NCBI GenBank assembly: GCA_030152265.1
Contig: JASLHQ010000230.1
Location: forward strand, 1 to 14,187
Direction: 5' to 3'
Length of the DNA: 14,187 nt
Source of the DNA: Savagea sp.
Lineage (GTDB): Bacteria > Bacillota > Bacilli > Bacillales_A > Planococcaceae
This document shows, piece by piece, positions 1-6,499 of this stretch (positions are counted from its first letter, which is position 1; the number at the start of each line of letters is the position of its first letter). A model generated the notes under the pieces. The model did not search any database and was not told where the DNA came from. It was given only the letters and a program-made list of their open reading frames with translations. Made by a program: the position numbers and the translations under genes.

Positions 1-164
1 TGATACTCAAATTGAATGATGAGTTCGTTTTGAATTTCTATTTTTTTAAGTTTAATGCGTTGAATTTCATTTGAGCGTAGTCGGGGTTGACTGATCGTTC
101 CTGCTAAAAATGAATCGCTCGTTAGTTGTTTATTTAAAACGTCGACAAACTCCAAAAATTCCAT
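1..164 (-). CDS. N-terminal fragment of an unidentified protein, possibly a methyltransferase (runs off left edge)
   Basis: An open frame on the minus strand begins with ATG at 164-162 and stays open to the window edge, giving 54 codons. A good SD, AAAGGAG (173-179 read in reverse), lies 8 nt upstream of the ATG, so the start is well supported. The peptide begins MEFLEFVDVLNKQL and is hydrophilic, with no signal peptide or membrane segment. A motif of the form S-x-P-R-x(2)-S-x-E near residues 25-33, followed by a basic K-L-K-K-I stretch, reminds me of the N-terminus of some Bacillus class I SAM-dependent methyltransferases. That is a weak recollection, not an identification, because no catalytic motif lies inside the window. 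It is divergent from the gene at 303. Another 50 codons would settle the family. Confidence 0.7.
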   Translation of the reverse strand, partial: MEFLEFVDVLNKQLTSDSFLAGTISQPRLRSNEIQRIKLKKIEIQNELIIQFEY

Positions 165-243
165 AATGAAAACTCCTTTATCGATGACGGTACTATTTGT
201 TCAGCATACCAAAAATATCCCTGAAAAACTATGTAGAAGCGGT

Positions 244-272
244 TTGATTTCCCTGGAAATGGGTAGTATATT
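244..272 (+). promoter_or_regulatory. Candidate sigma-A promoter for the YvlD-like gene, with inverted repeat in the spacer
   Basis: TTGATT (244-249) and TATATT (267-272) are separated by 17 bp. An inverted repeat, ATTTCC-CT-GGAAAT (247-260), overlaps the -35 end and fills half the spacer, which is where a repressor would act. A second perfect -10 string, TATAAT (275-280), lies just downstream but has no -35 at a suitable distance. The SD for the gene is the GGAAAGGAAG run at about 286-295. In B. subtilis yvlD is known to be under sigma-W, but I see no clear sigma-W -35 here. Confidence 0.45.
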
Positions 273-302
273 AATATAATAAATAGGAAAGGAAGAGATC
301 GT

Positions 303-647
303 ATGAGATGGTTAGGCGGCATTTTTTTAAATGGTTTATTTTTTATTATTTTATCAAGTATTCTTCCGACATTTCACGTGGAAGACTTTGGTGCAGCACT
401 CGTTGCGAGCTTTGTATTAGCGCTCGTTAATATTTTAGTGCGACCATTTTTATATATTTTAACTTTGCCTGTAACGATTTTAACATTAGGGCTCTTCTCG
501 TTCGTTGTGAATGCGCTTATGTTATTATTAGTGAATAAAATTACAGGAACGGGTTTCGTAATTGATGGCTTTGGCCAAGCGTTAGCAATCGCGATATTAA
601 TGTCAGTGTTCAACGTCATTTTAAATAAAACATTGTTGAAAGATTAA
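303..647 (+). CDS. yvlD: Phage holin family / YvlD-like small membrane protein
   Basis: The product is 114 aa and almost entirely hydrophobic. It has four predicted membrane segments (about residues 5-22, 28-52, 54-77 and 86-110) separated by short loops. The layout and strings such as A-L-V-N-I-L-V-R-P (about 41-49) and L-P-V-T-I-L-T-L-G (about 55-63) are typical of the YvlD / DUF360 family, Pfam Phage_holin_4_2. Despite the holin name, most members are chromosomal membrane proteins of unknown function. In B. subtilis yvlD belongs to the sigma-W cell-envelope-stress yvlABCD operon. Here it stands alone, with no yvlABC-like gene beside it, its own promoter and a strong terminator. The start has a purine-rich SD 7-8 nt upstream. 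Length matches the family. The family assignment is firm; the cellular role is unknown. Confidence 0.88.
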   Translation: MRWLGGIFLNGLFFIILSSILPTFHVEDFGAALVASFVLALVNILVRPFLYILTLPVTILTLGLFSFVVNALMLLLVNKITGTGFVIDGFGQALAIAILMSVFNVILNKTLLKD

Positions 648-650
648 TAA

Positions 651-685
651 AAATGGTTCCACCTAATAAAAAGGTGGAACCATTT
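651..685. terminator. Bidirectional intrinsic terminator between convergent genes
   Basis: A perfect 14-bp stem, AAATGGTTCCACCT (651-664) with AGGTGGAACCATTT (672-685), closes a 7-nt loop. T-rich sequence follows the right arm and A-rich sequence precedes the left arm, so it can act for the YvlD-like gene (plus) and for the ferritin pair (minus). Its right arm overlaps the stop codon of the minus-strand gene at 684-686 by two bases. Confidence 0.85.
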
Positions 686-1169
686 ATTTTGTAGAAAAAC
701 CGATTAAAAGTTTTGTTTGATTCGGTTGAATTGCGATGTCATTTACATTTTGTATAAAATGATAAAAGTCTTGAAAATGAATAGAAGCAGGAATTTTCCC
801 TATATAACTGTAAAGTCCATTTTCTTCTGTCATCGTATAGCTAGAAAATTGTTCAACGTGCTTTAGCGGTTTTGTTCGATGGAGACGAATCGTCTTTTGG
901 GCATCCCAACGATAGTCGAGCACATTTTTTAAGGAAATTATTTTCACATACATATACTCTTCCATAAGCGCTTGAATTGTTGCAGGGCATGTACTTAACT
1001 GGGCATCATATGTTGGAAATATTGGTAATTCCGCATTCGGAAAACAGTATAGTTGCCCCAATGCATAAATGAAGTCAGGTTGTTCGCTTGAGAAAGTGAT
1101 ATGTTGCAACGTTTCATTTTGTTGTTCAGATCCCCAATCTACATAAATATGGGCAGAAAATGTCGACAT
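684..1169 (-). CDS. Hypothetical 161-aa protein translationally coupled to ferritin
   Basis: I do not recognise this protein. The ATG (1169-1167) shares one base with the ferritin TAA stop (1171-1169), a TAATG junction, and there is only a weak GCGGAT-like SD inside the ferritin 3' end. Translation is therefore probably coupled to ferritin. The product is soluble, with no signal peptide or membrane segment. It is mixed in charge and rich in aromatic residues (many Y, F, W and H), with likely beta-strands at about residues 4-12, 73-82 and 92-99 and an amphipathic helix near 132-145. Cysteines are few (C42, C61) and form no metal motif. Base composition matches its neighbours. Gene order suggests an accessory role linked to ferritin, but that is inference from context only. 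The gene ends inside the shared terminator. Confidence 0.8.
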   Translation of the reverse strand: MSTFSAHIYVDWGSEQQNETLQHITFSSEQPDFIYALGQLYCFPNAELPIFPTYDAQLSTCPATIQALMEEYMYVKIISLKNVLDYRWDAQKTIRLHRTKPLKHVEQFSSYTMTEENGLYSYIGKIPASIHFQDFYHFIQNVNDIAIQPNQTKLLIGFSTK

Positions 1170-1672
1170 TATTCATCCGCTGAAAATTCGCGTGATCCGA
1201 GTTCTTTTTCGTAAATGAAGAGTGCGTTTTTGTCTCCACCGATACGTTTTAAATACTCGATATGTGTGTCGAACGACGCTTCTTCTTCCACTTGTTCATC
1301 GAGGAACCAATTTAAAAATGAAATCGTCGCATGTTCTCTTTCTTCCATTGCGAGGTCGGCAAGATTGTAATATTGTTTCGTCACTTCTTTTTCTTGGCGG
1401 AGAGAAGTTTCGAAAGTGTCAAGCAATGAATCGAAATCAGTTTTTGGAGCAGCGATACCACGGAATTTTGTGCGTACACCACGATCGTTTAAGTAGTTGT
1501 AAATTTTCATCCCGTGGAAACGTTCTTCTTTCGCTTGTTCTAAATAGAAATTCGCAAAACCTGTATAGTTTGTGTATTCGCAATAAGCTGCGACTGACAT
1601 GTAAAACTGTGCTGCGTCGAATTCATTGTTCATCTGTTCATTTAAAGCAGTAGCTAATTTTTCTGATAACAT
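1169..1672 (-). CDS. ftnA: Ferritin, FtnA-type non-heme iron storage protein
   Basis: This 167-aa protein has the length and four-helix pattern of bacterial ferritin. Ferritin oxidises Fe(II) and stores it as a mineral inside a 24-subunit cytoplasmic cage. The complete ferroxidase centre is visible and numbered as in E. coli FtnA: E17, E50 and H53 (site A), E94 and E130 (site B), with Q127 and the conserved Y24. The extra C-site acids E49, E126 and E129 are also present. No haem-ligand methionine typical of bacterioferritin is evident at the dimer interface. The start is backed by an AGAGGA SD about 6 nt upstream. It heads a two-gene minus-strand unit with the unknown 161-aa protein. A 17-bp palindrome covers the likely -10 region, so regulated transcription is likely. 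It complements the Fur-linked importer at 7735-11377. Confidence 0.95.
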   Translation of the reverse strand: MLSEKLATALNEQMNNEFDAAQFYMSVAAYCEYTNYTGFANFYLEQAKEERFHGMKIYNYLNDRGVRTKFRGIAAPKTDFDSLLDTFETSLRQEKEVTKQYYNLADLAMEEREHATISFLNWFLDEQVEEEASFDTHIEYLKRIGGDKNALFIYEKELGSREFSADE

Positions 1673-1703
1673 AAAAAGTCCTCTCCCTTATGTTGGTAAT
1701 ATC

Positions 1704-1732
1704 TTTATACTTTAAGTATAAGGGAATGCAAA
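1704..1732 (-). promoter_or_regulatory. Ferritin promoter overlapped by a 17-bp palindrome
   Basis: On the minus strand TTTGCA (1732-1727) and TATAAA (1709-1704) lie 17 bp apart, giving a plausible vegetative promoter. The spacer and -10 are covered by a near-perfect palindrome, TTATACTT-T-AAGTATAA (1705-1721), placed as a repressor site would be. It resembles AT-rich Fur/PerR-type operators, but the half-site spacing does not fit the PerR 7-1-7 box. A second inverted repeat, AGTACA...TGTACT (1737-1755), lies just upstream. The regulator is unknown. Confidence 0.5.
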
Positions 1733-1804
1733 CGAAAGTACATGTAATTTGTACTGTCCTTCTGTAATCTTAAAATTTCATATATTGTGACTTCAGGTAG
1801 CCTA

Positions 1805-1832
1805 TTGAAAAGAAAAGGGAATACGTTAAAAT
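1805..1832 (+). promoter_or_regulatory. Candidate promoter for the methyltransferase gene
   Basis: TTGAAA (1805-1810) and TAAAAT (1827-1832) are separated by 16 bp, about 45 bp upstream of the SD of the gene starting at 1883. It is divergent from the ferritin promoter, and the two leave a region of about 200 bp between the genes. Confidence 0.45.
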
Positions 1833-1882
1833 AGAGGAGACGAACAATCATATGTTCAAAATAGTAGAATATGGGGGAATCT

Positions 1883-2479
1883 ATGACGGCAGATTTAAAA
1901 CGAGATGCTTATTTTTCGATTCAAACTGTCGGCATTCAAGATTGGGATGCATCTTCTGCTCATTACAATCGCTATGAAGCGACACCGTATGAAGCATTAG
2001 ATATTTTATTCCAATTTTTTGACATGCCATCGACAGGACGCTTCATCGATTTTGGTTCAGGAAAAGGACGTGTACCAATCTATGTCCATCACAACTTTCG
2101 AAATCCTGTTTGCGGAATTGAACGTAGTTTTCAATTGCTAGAAAAGGCGAAAGAAAATGAAGAGAACTACCGACTTCATCACAATGTGAGAGGAAATAAA
2201 ATCGATTGGATTCGCACGCATGCGGAGCGTTATGTTGTACAGCCAACGGATACGATGTTTTATTTCTTTAACCCTTTTTCAGTACAGATTTTTGCGCAAG
2301 TTGTCGCAAACATTTTGCATTCTGCACATGAACATCCACGGCCGATTTACATCATACTGTTTTATGAAACGGTCGAATATCGTGATTGGATTGAGCGTTA
2401 CACGACGCTTTCACCGATTCAAGAAATTGAATTATCTGTAACAGACCCTTATGAAAAATTTGTCATTTATACAAATTAA
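1883..2479 (+). CDS. Class I SAM-dependent methyltransferase, substrate unknown
   Basis: The protein is 198 aa from the chosen ATG at 1883. This start is preceded by GGGGGA at a spacing of 4-5 nt, whereas the in-frame ATG at 1871 has no SD. The SAM-binding motif I is clear: F-I-D-F-G-S-G-K-G-R at residues 54-63, with an acidic residue (E80) closing the second strand as expected for contacting the ribose of SAM. A later F-F-N-P-F-S motif sits where Rossmann-type methyltransferases carry motif IV. The N-terminal stretch V-G-I-Q-D-W-D...H-Y-N-R-Y-E-A-T-P-Y is characteristic of a Bacillus family annotated only as class I SAM-dependent methyltransferase. There is no membrane segment, so it acts in the cytoplasm. 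It stands alone between its own promoter and a terminator, so context gives no hint of substrate. Confidence 0.88.
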   Translation: MTADLKRDAYFSIQTVGIQDWDASSAHYNRYEATPYEALDILFQFFDMPSTGRFIDFGSGKGRVPIYVHHNFRNPVCGIERSFQLLEKAKENEENYRLHHNVRGNKIDWIRTHAERYVVQPTDTMFYFFNPFSVQIFAQVVANILHSAHEHPRPIYIILFYETVEYRDWIERYTTLSPIQEIELSVTDPYEKFVIYTN

Positions 2480-2610
2480 GGTTTATGACAAATGAAAAAT
2501 AGGTAGAATAGAGATGCAGACTTTTATACCTATTTATAATGTGAAAACAAGTCTAAAGTTTAAATGAAATTTTAAAAGGTACGTTGTCATCGTAAAACTT
2601 TTAAATATAA

Positions 2611-2640
2611 AAAGACTCATCGTGAAAACGATGAGTCTTT
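2611..2640. terminator. Bidirectional intrinsic terminator, strongest for the nitroreductase
   Basis: A perfect 12-bp stem, AAAGACTCATCG (2611-2622) with CGATGAGTCTTT (2629-2640), closes a TGAAAA loop. Read on the minus strand it is followed by a U-rich tract (CTTTTTATATTT), typical for ending the nitroreductase transcript. On the plus strand only three T residues follow, so it is weaker for the methyltransferase, about 130 nt downstream of that gene's stop. A weaker AT-rich hairpin (AAATAGGTA at 2497-2505 with TACCTATTT at 2527-2535) lies between. Confidence 0.8.
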
Positions 2641-2647
2641 CGAGCGG

Positions 2648-3376
2648 CTATCGATGCTTGAAGCCTTGACGCTCTAAAGATTGTTTCATATAAGTGCGCT
2701 TCGGTTCTTTTAGAAAATCAGTCATTTGTTCTGTCCAAGTGCTCACTTTGTTATTTGAACTGCGCTCAGCGTAGTAGTGCTTCATCGTTTCGTCGTATTG
2801 TGGCAACAGTTCATCATACTTCGCATCATCATAGACATCTGTATGAAGGACAGCTTGCAACGGAAGACGTGGTTTCACTTCGTTGCGCTTTGTAGGTACA
2901 CCGATCGTCATAGCGAATAAAGGCATAACCCCTTTTGGAAGCTCAAATAAATCACTAATAGCATCGGGATTGTTTCGCACACCACCGATGTAACAGATAC
3001 CGTAGCCTTTTGACTCAGCGGCAATCGCGATATTTTGTGCGCAAAGAGCGACGTCTACCGCTCCGACAATTGTATTTTCAGCATAGCTATAATCGATCGT
3101 TTCACCGTGCAAAGCAGCTGCTTTTTCTAATCGTCGAAAGTCTGAACAAAACAGTAAAACGACTGCAGCACCGTTAATTTGGAAAGCGTTTTTAGAAAGT
3201 TCACCTAATTGCTTTTTCCGCTCTTCGTCTATGACGTGAATGATCGAATACGATTGTACGAAATGTGAACTAGCGGCATGCTGGCCCGCGCGCACGAGCT
3301 CATGAACTGTCTCTAAAGGGATCGGTTCATCCGTATATTTACGCACACTTGTATGGGATGTAAGTAAGTCAATCAT
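2648..3376 (-). CDS. nfsA: NfsA/NfrA-type oxygen-insensitive NAD(P)H nitroreductase (FMN flavoprotein)
   Basis: At 242 aa the length matches the NfsA/NfrA branch of the nitroreductase family. These are homodimeric cytoplasmic FMN enzymes that use NAD(P)H for two-electron reduction of nitroaromatics, quinones or free flavin. The FMN phosphate and ribityl-binding start is H8-x-S-x-R-K (residues 8-13), followed by S36-S37 and the Y-I-G-G-V-R-N segment with G131-G132. A K-P-R-L-P motif is present, as is the C-terminal W-x(2)-Q...P-x-R-T-Y...G-F signature seen in B. subtilis NfrA1 (YwcG). An AGGAGG SD lies 9 nt before the ATG. It is transcribed divergently from the YerD-like gene and ends at a strong terminator. 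The physiological substrate cannot be read from sequence; flavin or quinone reduction is as likely as nitro-reduction. Confidence 0.92.
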   Translation of the reverse strand: MIDLLTSHTSVRKYTDEPIPLETVHELVRAGQHAASSHFVQSYSIIHVIDEERKKQLGELSKNAFQINGAAVVLLFCSDFRRLEKAAALHGETIDYSYAENTIVGAVDVALCAQNIAIAAESKGYGICYIGGVRNNPDAISDLFELPKGVMPLFAMTIGVPTKRNEVKPRLPLQAVLHTDVYDDAKYDELLPQYDETMKHYYAERSSNNKVSTWTEQMTDFLKEPKRTYMKQSLERQGFKHR

Positions 3377-3403
3377 CGATGAAAACCTCCTGAAAATTTT
3401 AAT

Positions 3404-3432
3404 TTAAAATTAGTATACTATGTCTCTACAAT
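3404..3432 (+). promoter_or_regulatory. Candidate divergent promoter region (nitroreductase / YerD-like gene)
   Basis: On the plus strand TTAAAA (3404-3409) and TACAAT (3427-3432) are 17 bp apart and could serve the YerD-like gene. The perfect 10-bp palindrome TAGTATACTA (3411-3420) lies in the spacer and also supplies TATACT (3417-3412) as a minus-strand -10 for the nitroreductase, for which I see no good -35. The overlap suggests the two genes share control, but the -35 elements are weak. Confidence 0.35.
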
Positions 3433-3497
3433 ACATGATAAACTACATGAGATACAACGGAATTACCCAATAAAAAATAATTAAAGAAGGTGCAAAA

Positions 3498-5057
3498 ATG
3501 GCTTGGTTGGAAGGTATATCAATTACGACAATTTTACTTATTTTGTTTCTCATCATTATTCCGATCGTCACAATTGTTTATTTATATTTCTTTGATCGGA
3601 AGCAAAAGCAACACGCAATTTTGAGAAACTACCCGTTACTCGGACGGGCGCGTTATATTTTAGAAAAGACAGGACCAGAGTTTAGACAATATTTATTCGA
3701 TGGAGACAATGAAGGACGTCCATTCAGTCGTCAACAATATTTGCATATGGTTATGCCTGGGAAATATTTAAGTAATGTCATCGGTTTCGGTTCGAAAAAA
3801 GATTTTACACAACCGGGATATTATTTACGTAACGCGATGTTTACAACACAAGTAGAAGAACTACATGTCGATAATACTGATATCGTTCAAACGATGAAAT
3901 ATGTCATTGATGAAGACAACTTATTTTCACGAAAAGAGCACCGTGAAGAAGTGGAAGCCTTACCATGGTTACTTCCAGAAGAAGAAGCGATTGTCATTGG
4001 ACCAGAGTGTAAAACACCGTTCCGCGTTCGTGGATTTATCGGTCAAGCAGCGATGAGTTACGGGGGACTTGGACAAAATGCTATTCTTGCATTATCAAGT
4101 GGTATTTCACACGTACCTGGTTCATGGATGAATACAGGAGAAGGTGGAGTATCTCCTTATCACCTTCAAGGTGGCGCAGATTTAATCGCCCAAATCGGTT
4201 CGGGTCTTTACGGATACCGTACGAAAGATGGCGAATTTAGCGTCGAAATGTTGAAAGAAAAAGCAGCGATGGATCAAATTAAAGCGTTTGAAATTAAAAT
4301 CGCTCAAGGTTCAAAAATGCGTGGAGGACACGTTGAAGGAAGTAAAGTAACAGAAGAAATCGCAGCGATTCGTAACGTCGTTCCACATACGACAATTAAC
4401 AGTCCGAACCGCTTCCGTCAATTCGATGATTTCCCATCGATGTTCGACTTCATTGAATTAATTCGTGAAGAAGGTGGCAAGCCAGTCGGAATCAAAATTG
4501 TAATTGGTAGTAAGCAAGATGCGGATGAGTTAAGTAAATATATGGCGGATACAGGACGTCATCCAGACTTCATTTCACTCGACGGTGGCGAAGGTGGTTC
4601 AGGAGCGACATATCAAGACTTAGCTGACACACTCGGTTTACCACTTCGTTCAGCACTTCCGATTTTAGATAACTCATTAAAAGAACATGGTGTTCGCGAT
4701 AAAGTGAAAATTATCGCTTCAGGTAAAATTACGACACCTGACTCAGCGGCGATTGCGATGGCACTTGGCGCAGACCTCGTACAAGGAGCACGTTCATTTA
4801 TGATTTCTGTCGGATGTATTATGGCAGGAAGCTGTCATACGAACGACTGTCCAGCAGGAGTTGCGACGACAGATGCGAAGTTACAACAAGGTCTCGTCGT
4901 CGATGAGAAGCAATATCGTGTTACAAACTATATTTTAACGATGCGTGAAGGATTGTACCGTGTTGCAGCAGCAGCAGGTTTAAAATCACCGAAAGAATTA
5001 AAGCGTGAACATGTTGTCTTTAAAGACGAGCGTGGTCGCGTATTCCCAATTGAATAA
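3498..5057 (+). CDS. yerD: FMN-binding glutamate synthase family protein, membrane-anchored (YerD-like)
   Basis: The protein is 519 aa, close to B. subtilis YerD. One hydrophobic helix at about residues 9-31 followed by D-R-K-Q-K anchors it in the membrane with a cytoplasmic catalytic part. From about residue 175 it matches the central FMN domain of glutamate synthase large subunits: a G-G-L-G region, N-T-G-E-G-G-V, a K-I-A-Q-G-S-K-M-R-G-G-H segment and D-G-G-E-G-G-S-G-A. A 3Fe-4S ligand set, C440-x5-C446-x4-C451, sits in the G-C-I-M...C-H-T-N-D-C-P motif. It lacks the N-terminal glutaminase domain and the C-terminal GXGXG domain of true GltB, so it cannot take ammonia from glutamine by itself. 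The real reaction of this family is not established. SD is AAGAAGGTG, 5 nt from the ATG. A strong terminator follows. Confidence 0.92.
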   Translation: MAWLEGISITTILLILFLIIIPIVTIVYLYFFDRKQKQHAILRNYPLLGRARYILEKTGPEFRQYLFDGDNEGRPFSRQQYLHMVMPGKYLSNVIGFGSKKDFTQPGYYLRNAMFTTQVEELHVDNTDIVQTMKYVIDEDNLFSRKEHREEVEALPWLLPEEEAIVIGPECKTPFRVRGFIGQAAMSYGGLGQNAILALSSGISHVPGSWMNTGEGGVSPYHLQGGADLIAQIGSGLYGYRTKDGEFSVEMLKEKAAMDQIKAFEIKIAQGSKMRGGHVEGSKVTEEIAAIRNVVPHTTINSPNRFRQFDDFPSMFDFIELIREEGGKPVGIKIVIGSKQDADELSKYMADTGRHPDFISLDGGEGGSGATYQDLADTLGLPLRSALPILDNSLKEHGVRDKVKIIASGKITTPDSAAIAMALGADLVQGARSFMISVGCIMAGSCHTNDCPAGVATTDAKLQQGLVVDEKQYRVTNYILTMREGLYRVAAAAGLKSPKELKREHVVFKDERGRVFPIE

Positions 5058-5063
5058 ATCTCG

Positions 5064-5099
5064 AAACTACGGAAGCTTTTCGCTTTCCGTAGTTTTTTT
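5064..5099 (+). terminator. Intrinsic terminator after the YerD-like gene
   Basis: AAACTACGGAA (5064-5074) pairs with TTCCGTAGTTT (5085-5095) in an 11-bp stem, and the run of seven T residues (5093-5099) begins in the right arm. It lies seven bases after the stop codon. Confidence 0.88.
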
Positions 5100-5133
5100 A
5101 TCGATTGTTGTCTATATAAGAAGCGACCTCATT

Positions 5134-5163
5134 TTCGCAATGTCCTTAAAAATTCGTTATGAT
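5134..5163 (+). promoter_or_regulatory. Candidate hflX promoter
   Basis: TTCGCA (5134-5139) and TATGAT (5158-5163) are 18 bp apart. The -10 contains the upstream in-frame ATG at 5159, so a transcript from this promoter would start near 5170, after that ATG. That supports the downstream start at 5192. Confidence 0.45.
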
Positions 5164-5191
5164 AGAGAAAAGCGATAAAGGAATGAACAAG

Positions 5192-6466
5192 ATGGAACAA
5201 TATATTGAAGAGTTCGCACTGCTCGTCGCTGTTAATGAGGATGACAACGCTCACTTTGACTATGAGATGGAAGAATTACGCAACTTAACAGAAGCGCTAC
5301 AAGTAGAAGTAGTAGGAGAAGTGACGCAAAACTTACCGAGAATTCACCCGACGACGTATGTAGGAAAAGGAAAGTTAGATGAAATTAAACGTATGTATGA
5401 AGCGGTTGAGGCAAACTTAATCATTACAAATGATGAGCTCTCACCATCGCAAATTCGTAACTTAGAGGAAGAGTTACAATGTAAAATTATCGACCGAACG
5501 ATGTTAATTTTAGATATATTCGCGCGTCGTGCGCAAACGCATGAAGCGCGCATGCAAGTCGAGCTCGCACAACTTCAATACTTTCTCCCAAGACTCGTCG
5601 GCTTACGTTCTTCATTGAGTCGTCAAGGGGGAGGAACGGGTGGTGGTTTCCAAAACAAAGGAGCCGGAGAAACGAAACTTGAATTGGACCGCCGTGTCAT
5701 TGAAGATCAAATTGCGAAGCTTAACCGCAATTTACGACATGCTGAAGAACAACGTCAAACGCAACGCAAACGTCGTAACCGAAGCGGTATGCCTGTCGTA
5801 TCCATTGTAGGATATACGAACGCAGGAAAGTCGACATTGATGAATCAATTGCTAACGAGCATATACGGTGAAGAAGCGAAAGAAGTATTTGAAAAAGATA
5901 TGCTTTTTGCGACATTGGATACATCTGTGCGCAAAGTAGAGTTGCCAAACAATCGCAAGTTTATTTTGACAGATACGGTCGGTTTCGTCTCGAAGCTCCC
6001 TCACCATTTAGTGAAAGCATTCCGTTCGACGTTAGAAGAAGCGCGAGAAGCAGATCTATTGCTTCATGTCGTTGACGTTTCGCATGAAGAATATCGCTAT
6101 ATGATCGATGTAACGAATGAAACGTTGTTAGACGTTGGCGTGGAAGATATCCCTACCATTCTCGTTTACAATAAAGCAGATGCGACATCGATGCCATACC
6201 CTTACGTCCAAGATAACGAAATTTGGATGTCAGCGAAAGAAGGAAAAGGGCTAGAACAACTACTCCAATTAATGAATCGTTATATTTTTGCAGATTATGA
6301 AATTGAAACGGTAACGGTTCCTTATGACCGAGGAGATCTCGTCTCATTATTAAATGAAGAAGCCCATGTCATTGAGACAGAATATGAAGAGGACGGAACA
6401 CAATTAACGATTGAATGGTCGAGTCGTTTGAAAGAGCAGTTCCAACAAGCCCTGCAAAACGCATAA
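5192..6466 (+). CDS. hflX: GTPase HflX, ribosome-associated
   Basis: HflX is a GTPase of the Obg/HflX superfamily that binds the 50S subunit and splits stalled or hibernating ribosomes under stress. The 424-aa product has the usual order: an N-terminal HflX domain, a glycine-rich linker (G-G-G-T-G-G-G at 146-152), a coiled-coil rich in K, R and E, then the G domain. G-motifs are G-Y-T-N-A-G-K-S-T (207-215), D-T-V-G-F-V (261-266, the HflX-type G3), N-K-A-D (327-330) and S-A-K for G5. I place the start at 5192: AAAGGA (5177-5182) lies 9 nt upstream and the protein then begins M-E-Q-Y-I-E-E as in relatives, while ATG 5159 has no SD. It is monocistronic by appearance. In several bacteria hflX sits beside hfq, but not here. 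Confidence 0.95.
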   Translation: MEQYIEEFALLVAVNEDDNAHFDYEMEELRNLTEALQVEVVGEVTQNLPRIHPTTYVGKGKLDEIKRMYEAVEANLIITNDELSPSQIRNLEEELQCKIIDRTMLILDIFARRAQTHEARMQVELAQLQYFLPRLVGLRSSLSRQGGGTGGGFQNKGAGETKLELDRRVIEDQIAKLNRNLRHAEEQRQTQRKRRNRSGMPVVSIVGYTNAGKSTLMNQLLTSIYGEEAKEVFEKDMLFATLDTSVRKVELPNNRKFILTDTVGFVSKLPHHLVKAFRSTLEEAREADLLLHVVDVSHEEYRYMIDVTNETLLDVGVEDIPTILVYNKADATSMPYPYVQDNEIWMSAKEGKGLEQLLQLMNRYIFADYEIETVTVPYDRGDLVSLLNEEAHVIETEYEEDGTQLTIEWSSRLKEQFQQALQNA

Positions 6467-6499
6467 AAAAAGTCGCACGGTGAATGTGGCACCGTGCGA
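6465..6499. terminator. Hairpin after hflX with an A-tract upstream and no T-tract downstream
   Basis: TCGCACGGTG (6473-6482) pairs with CACCGTGCGA (6490-6499) in a 10-bp GC-rich stem with a 7-nt loop. Downstream on the plus strand comes GTCAAAGG, not a T run, so it is a poor intrinsic terminator for hflX. The run of seven A residues (6465-6471) directly before the stem makes it a proper terminator for minus-strand transcription entering hflX. It may still protect the hflX mRNA 3' end. Confidence 0.55.

Noticed and set aside
1222..1653. 143-codon plus-strand ORF over ferritin
   Set aside because: It is the complement of an unmistakable ferritin and is rich in R, C, L and H as shadow frames tend to be.
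1704..1721. Ferritin palindrome as a PerR or Fur box
   Set aside because: The half-sites are spaced 7-3-7 or 8-1-8 and do not align with TTATAATNATTATAA or TGATAATNATTATCA. I keep it only as an unassigned operator.
1852..1980. Short ORF from ATG 1852 with an AGAGGAG sequence upstream, overlapping the methyltransferase start
   Set aside because: Spacing from the SD-like sequence is 12 nt, the frame runs into the methyltransferase gene out of phase, and the peptide is cysteine-rich with no recognisable features.
2497..2535. AAATAGGTA / TACCTATTT hairpin as the methyltransferase terminator
   Set aside because: The nine-base stem is AT-rich, has a 21-nt loop and lacks a T run after it. It is at most a weak element before the strong terminator at 2611.
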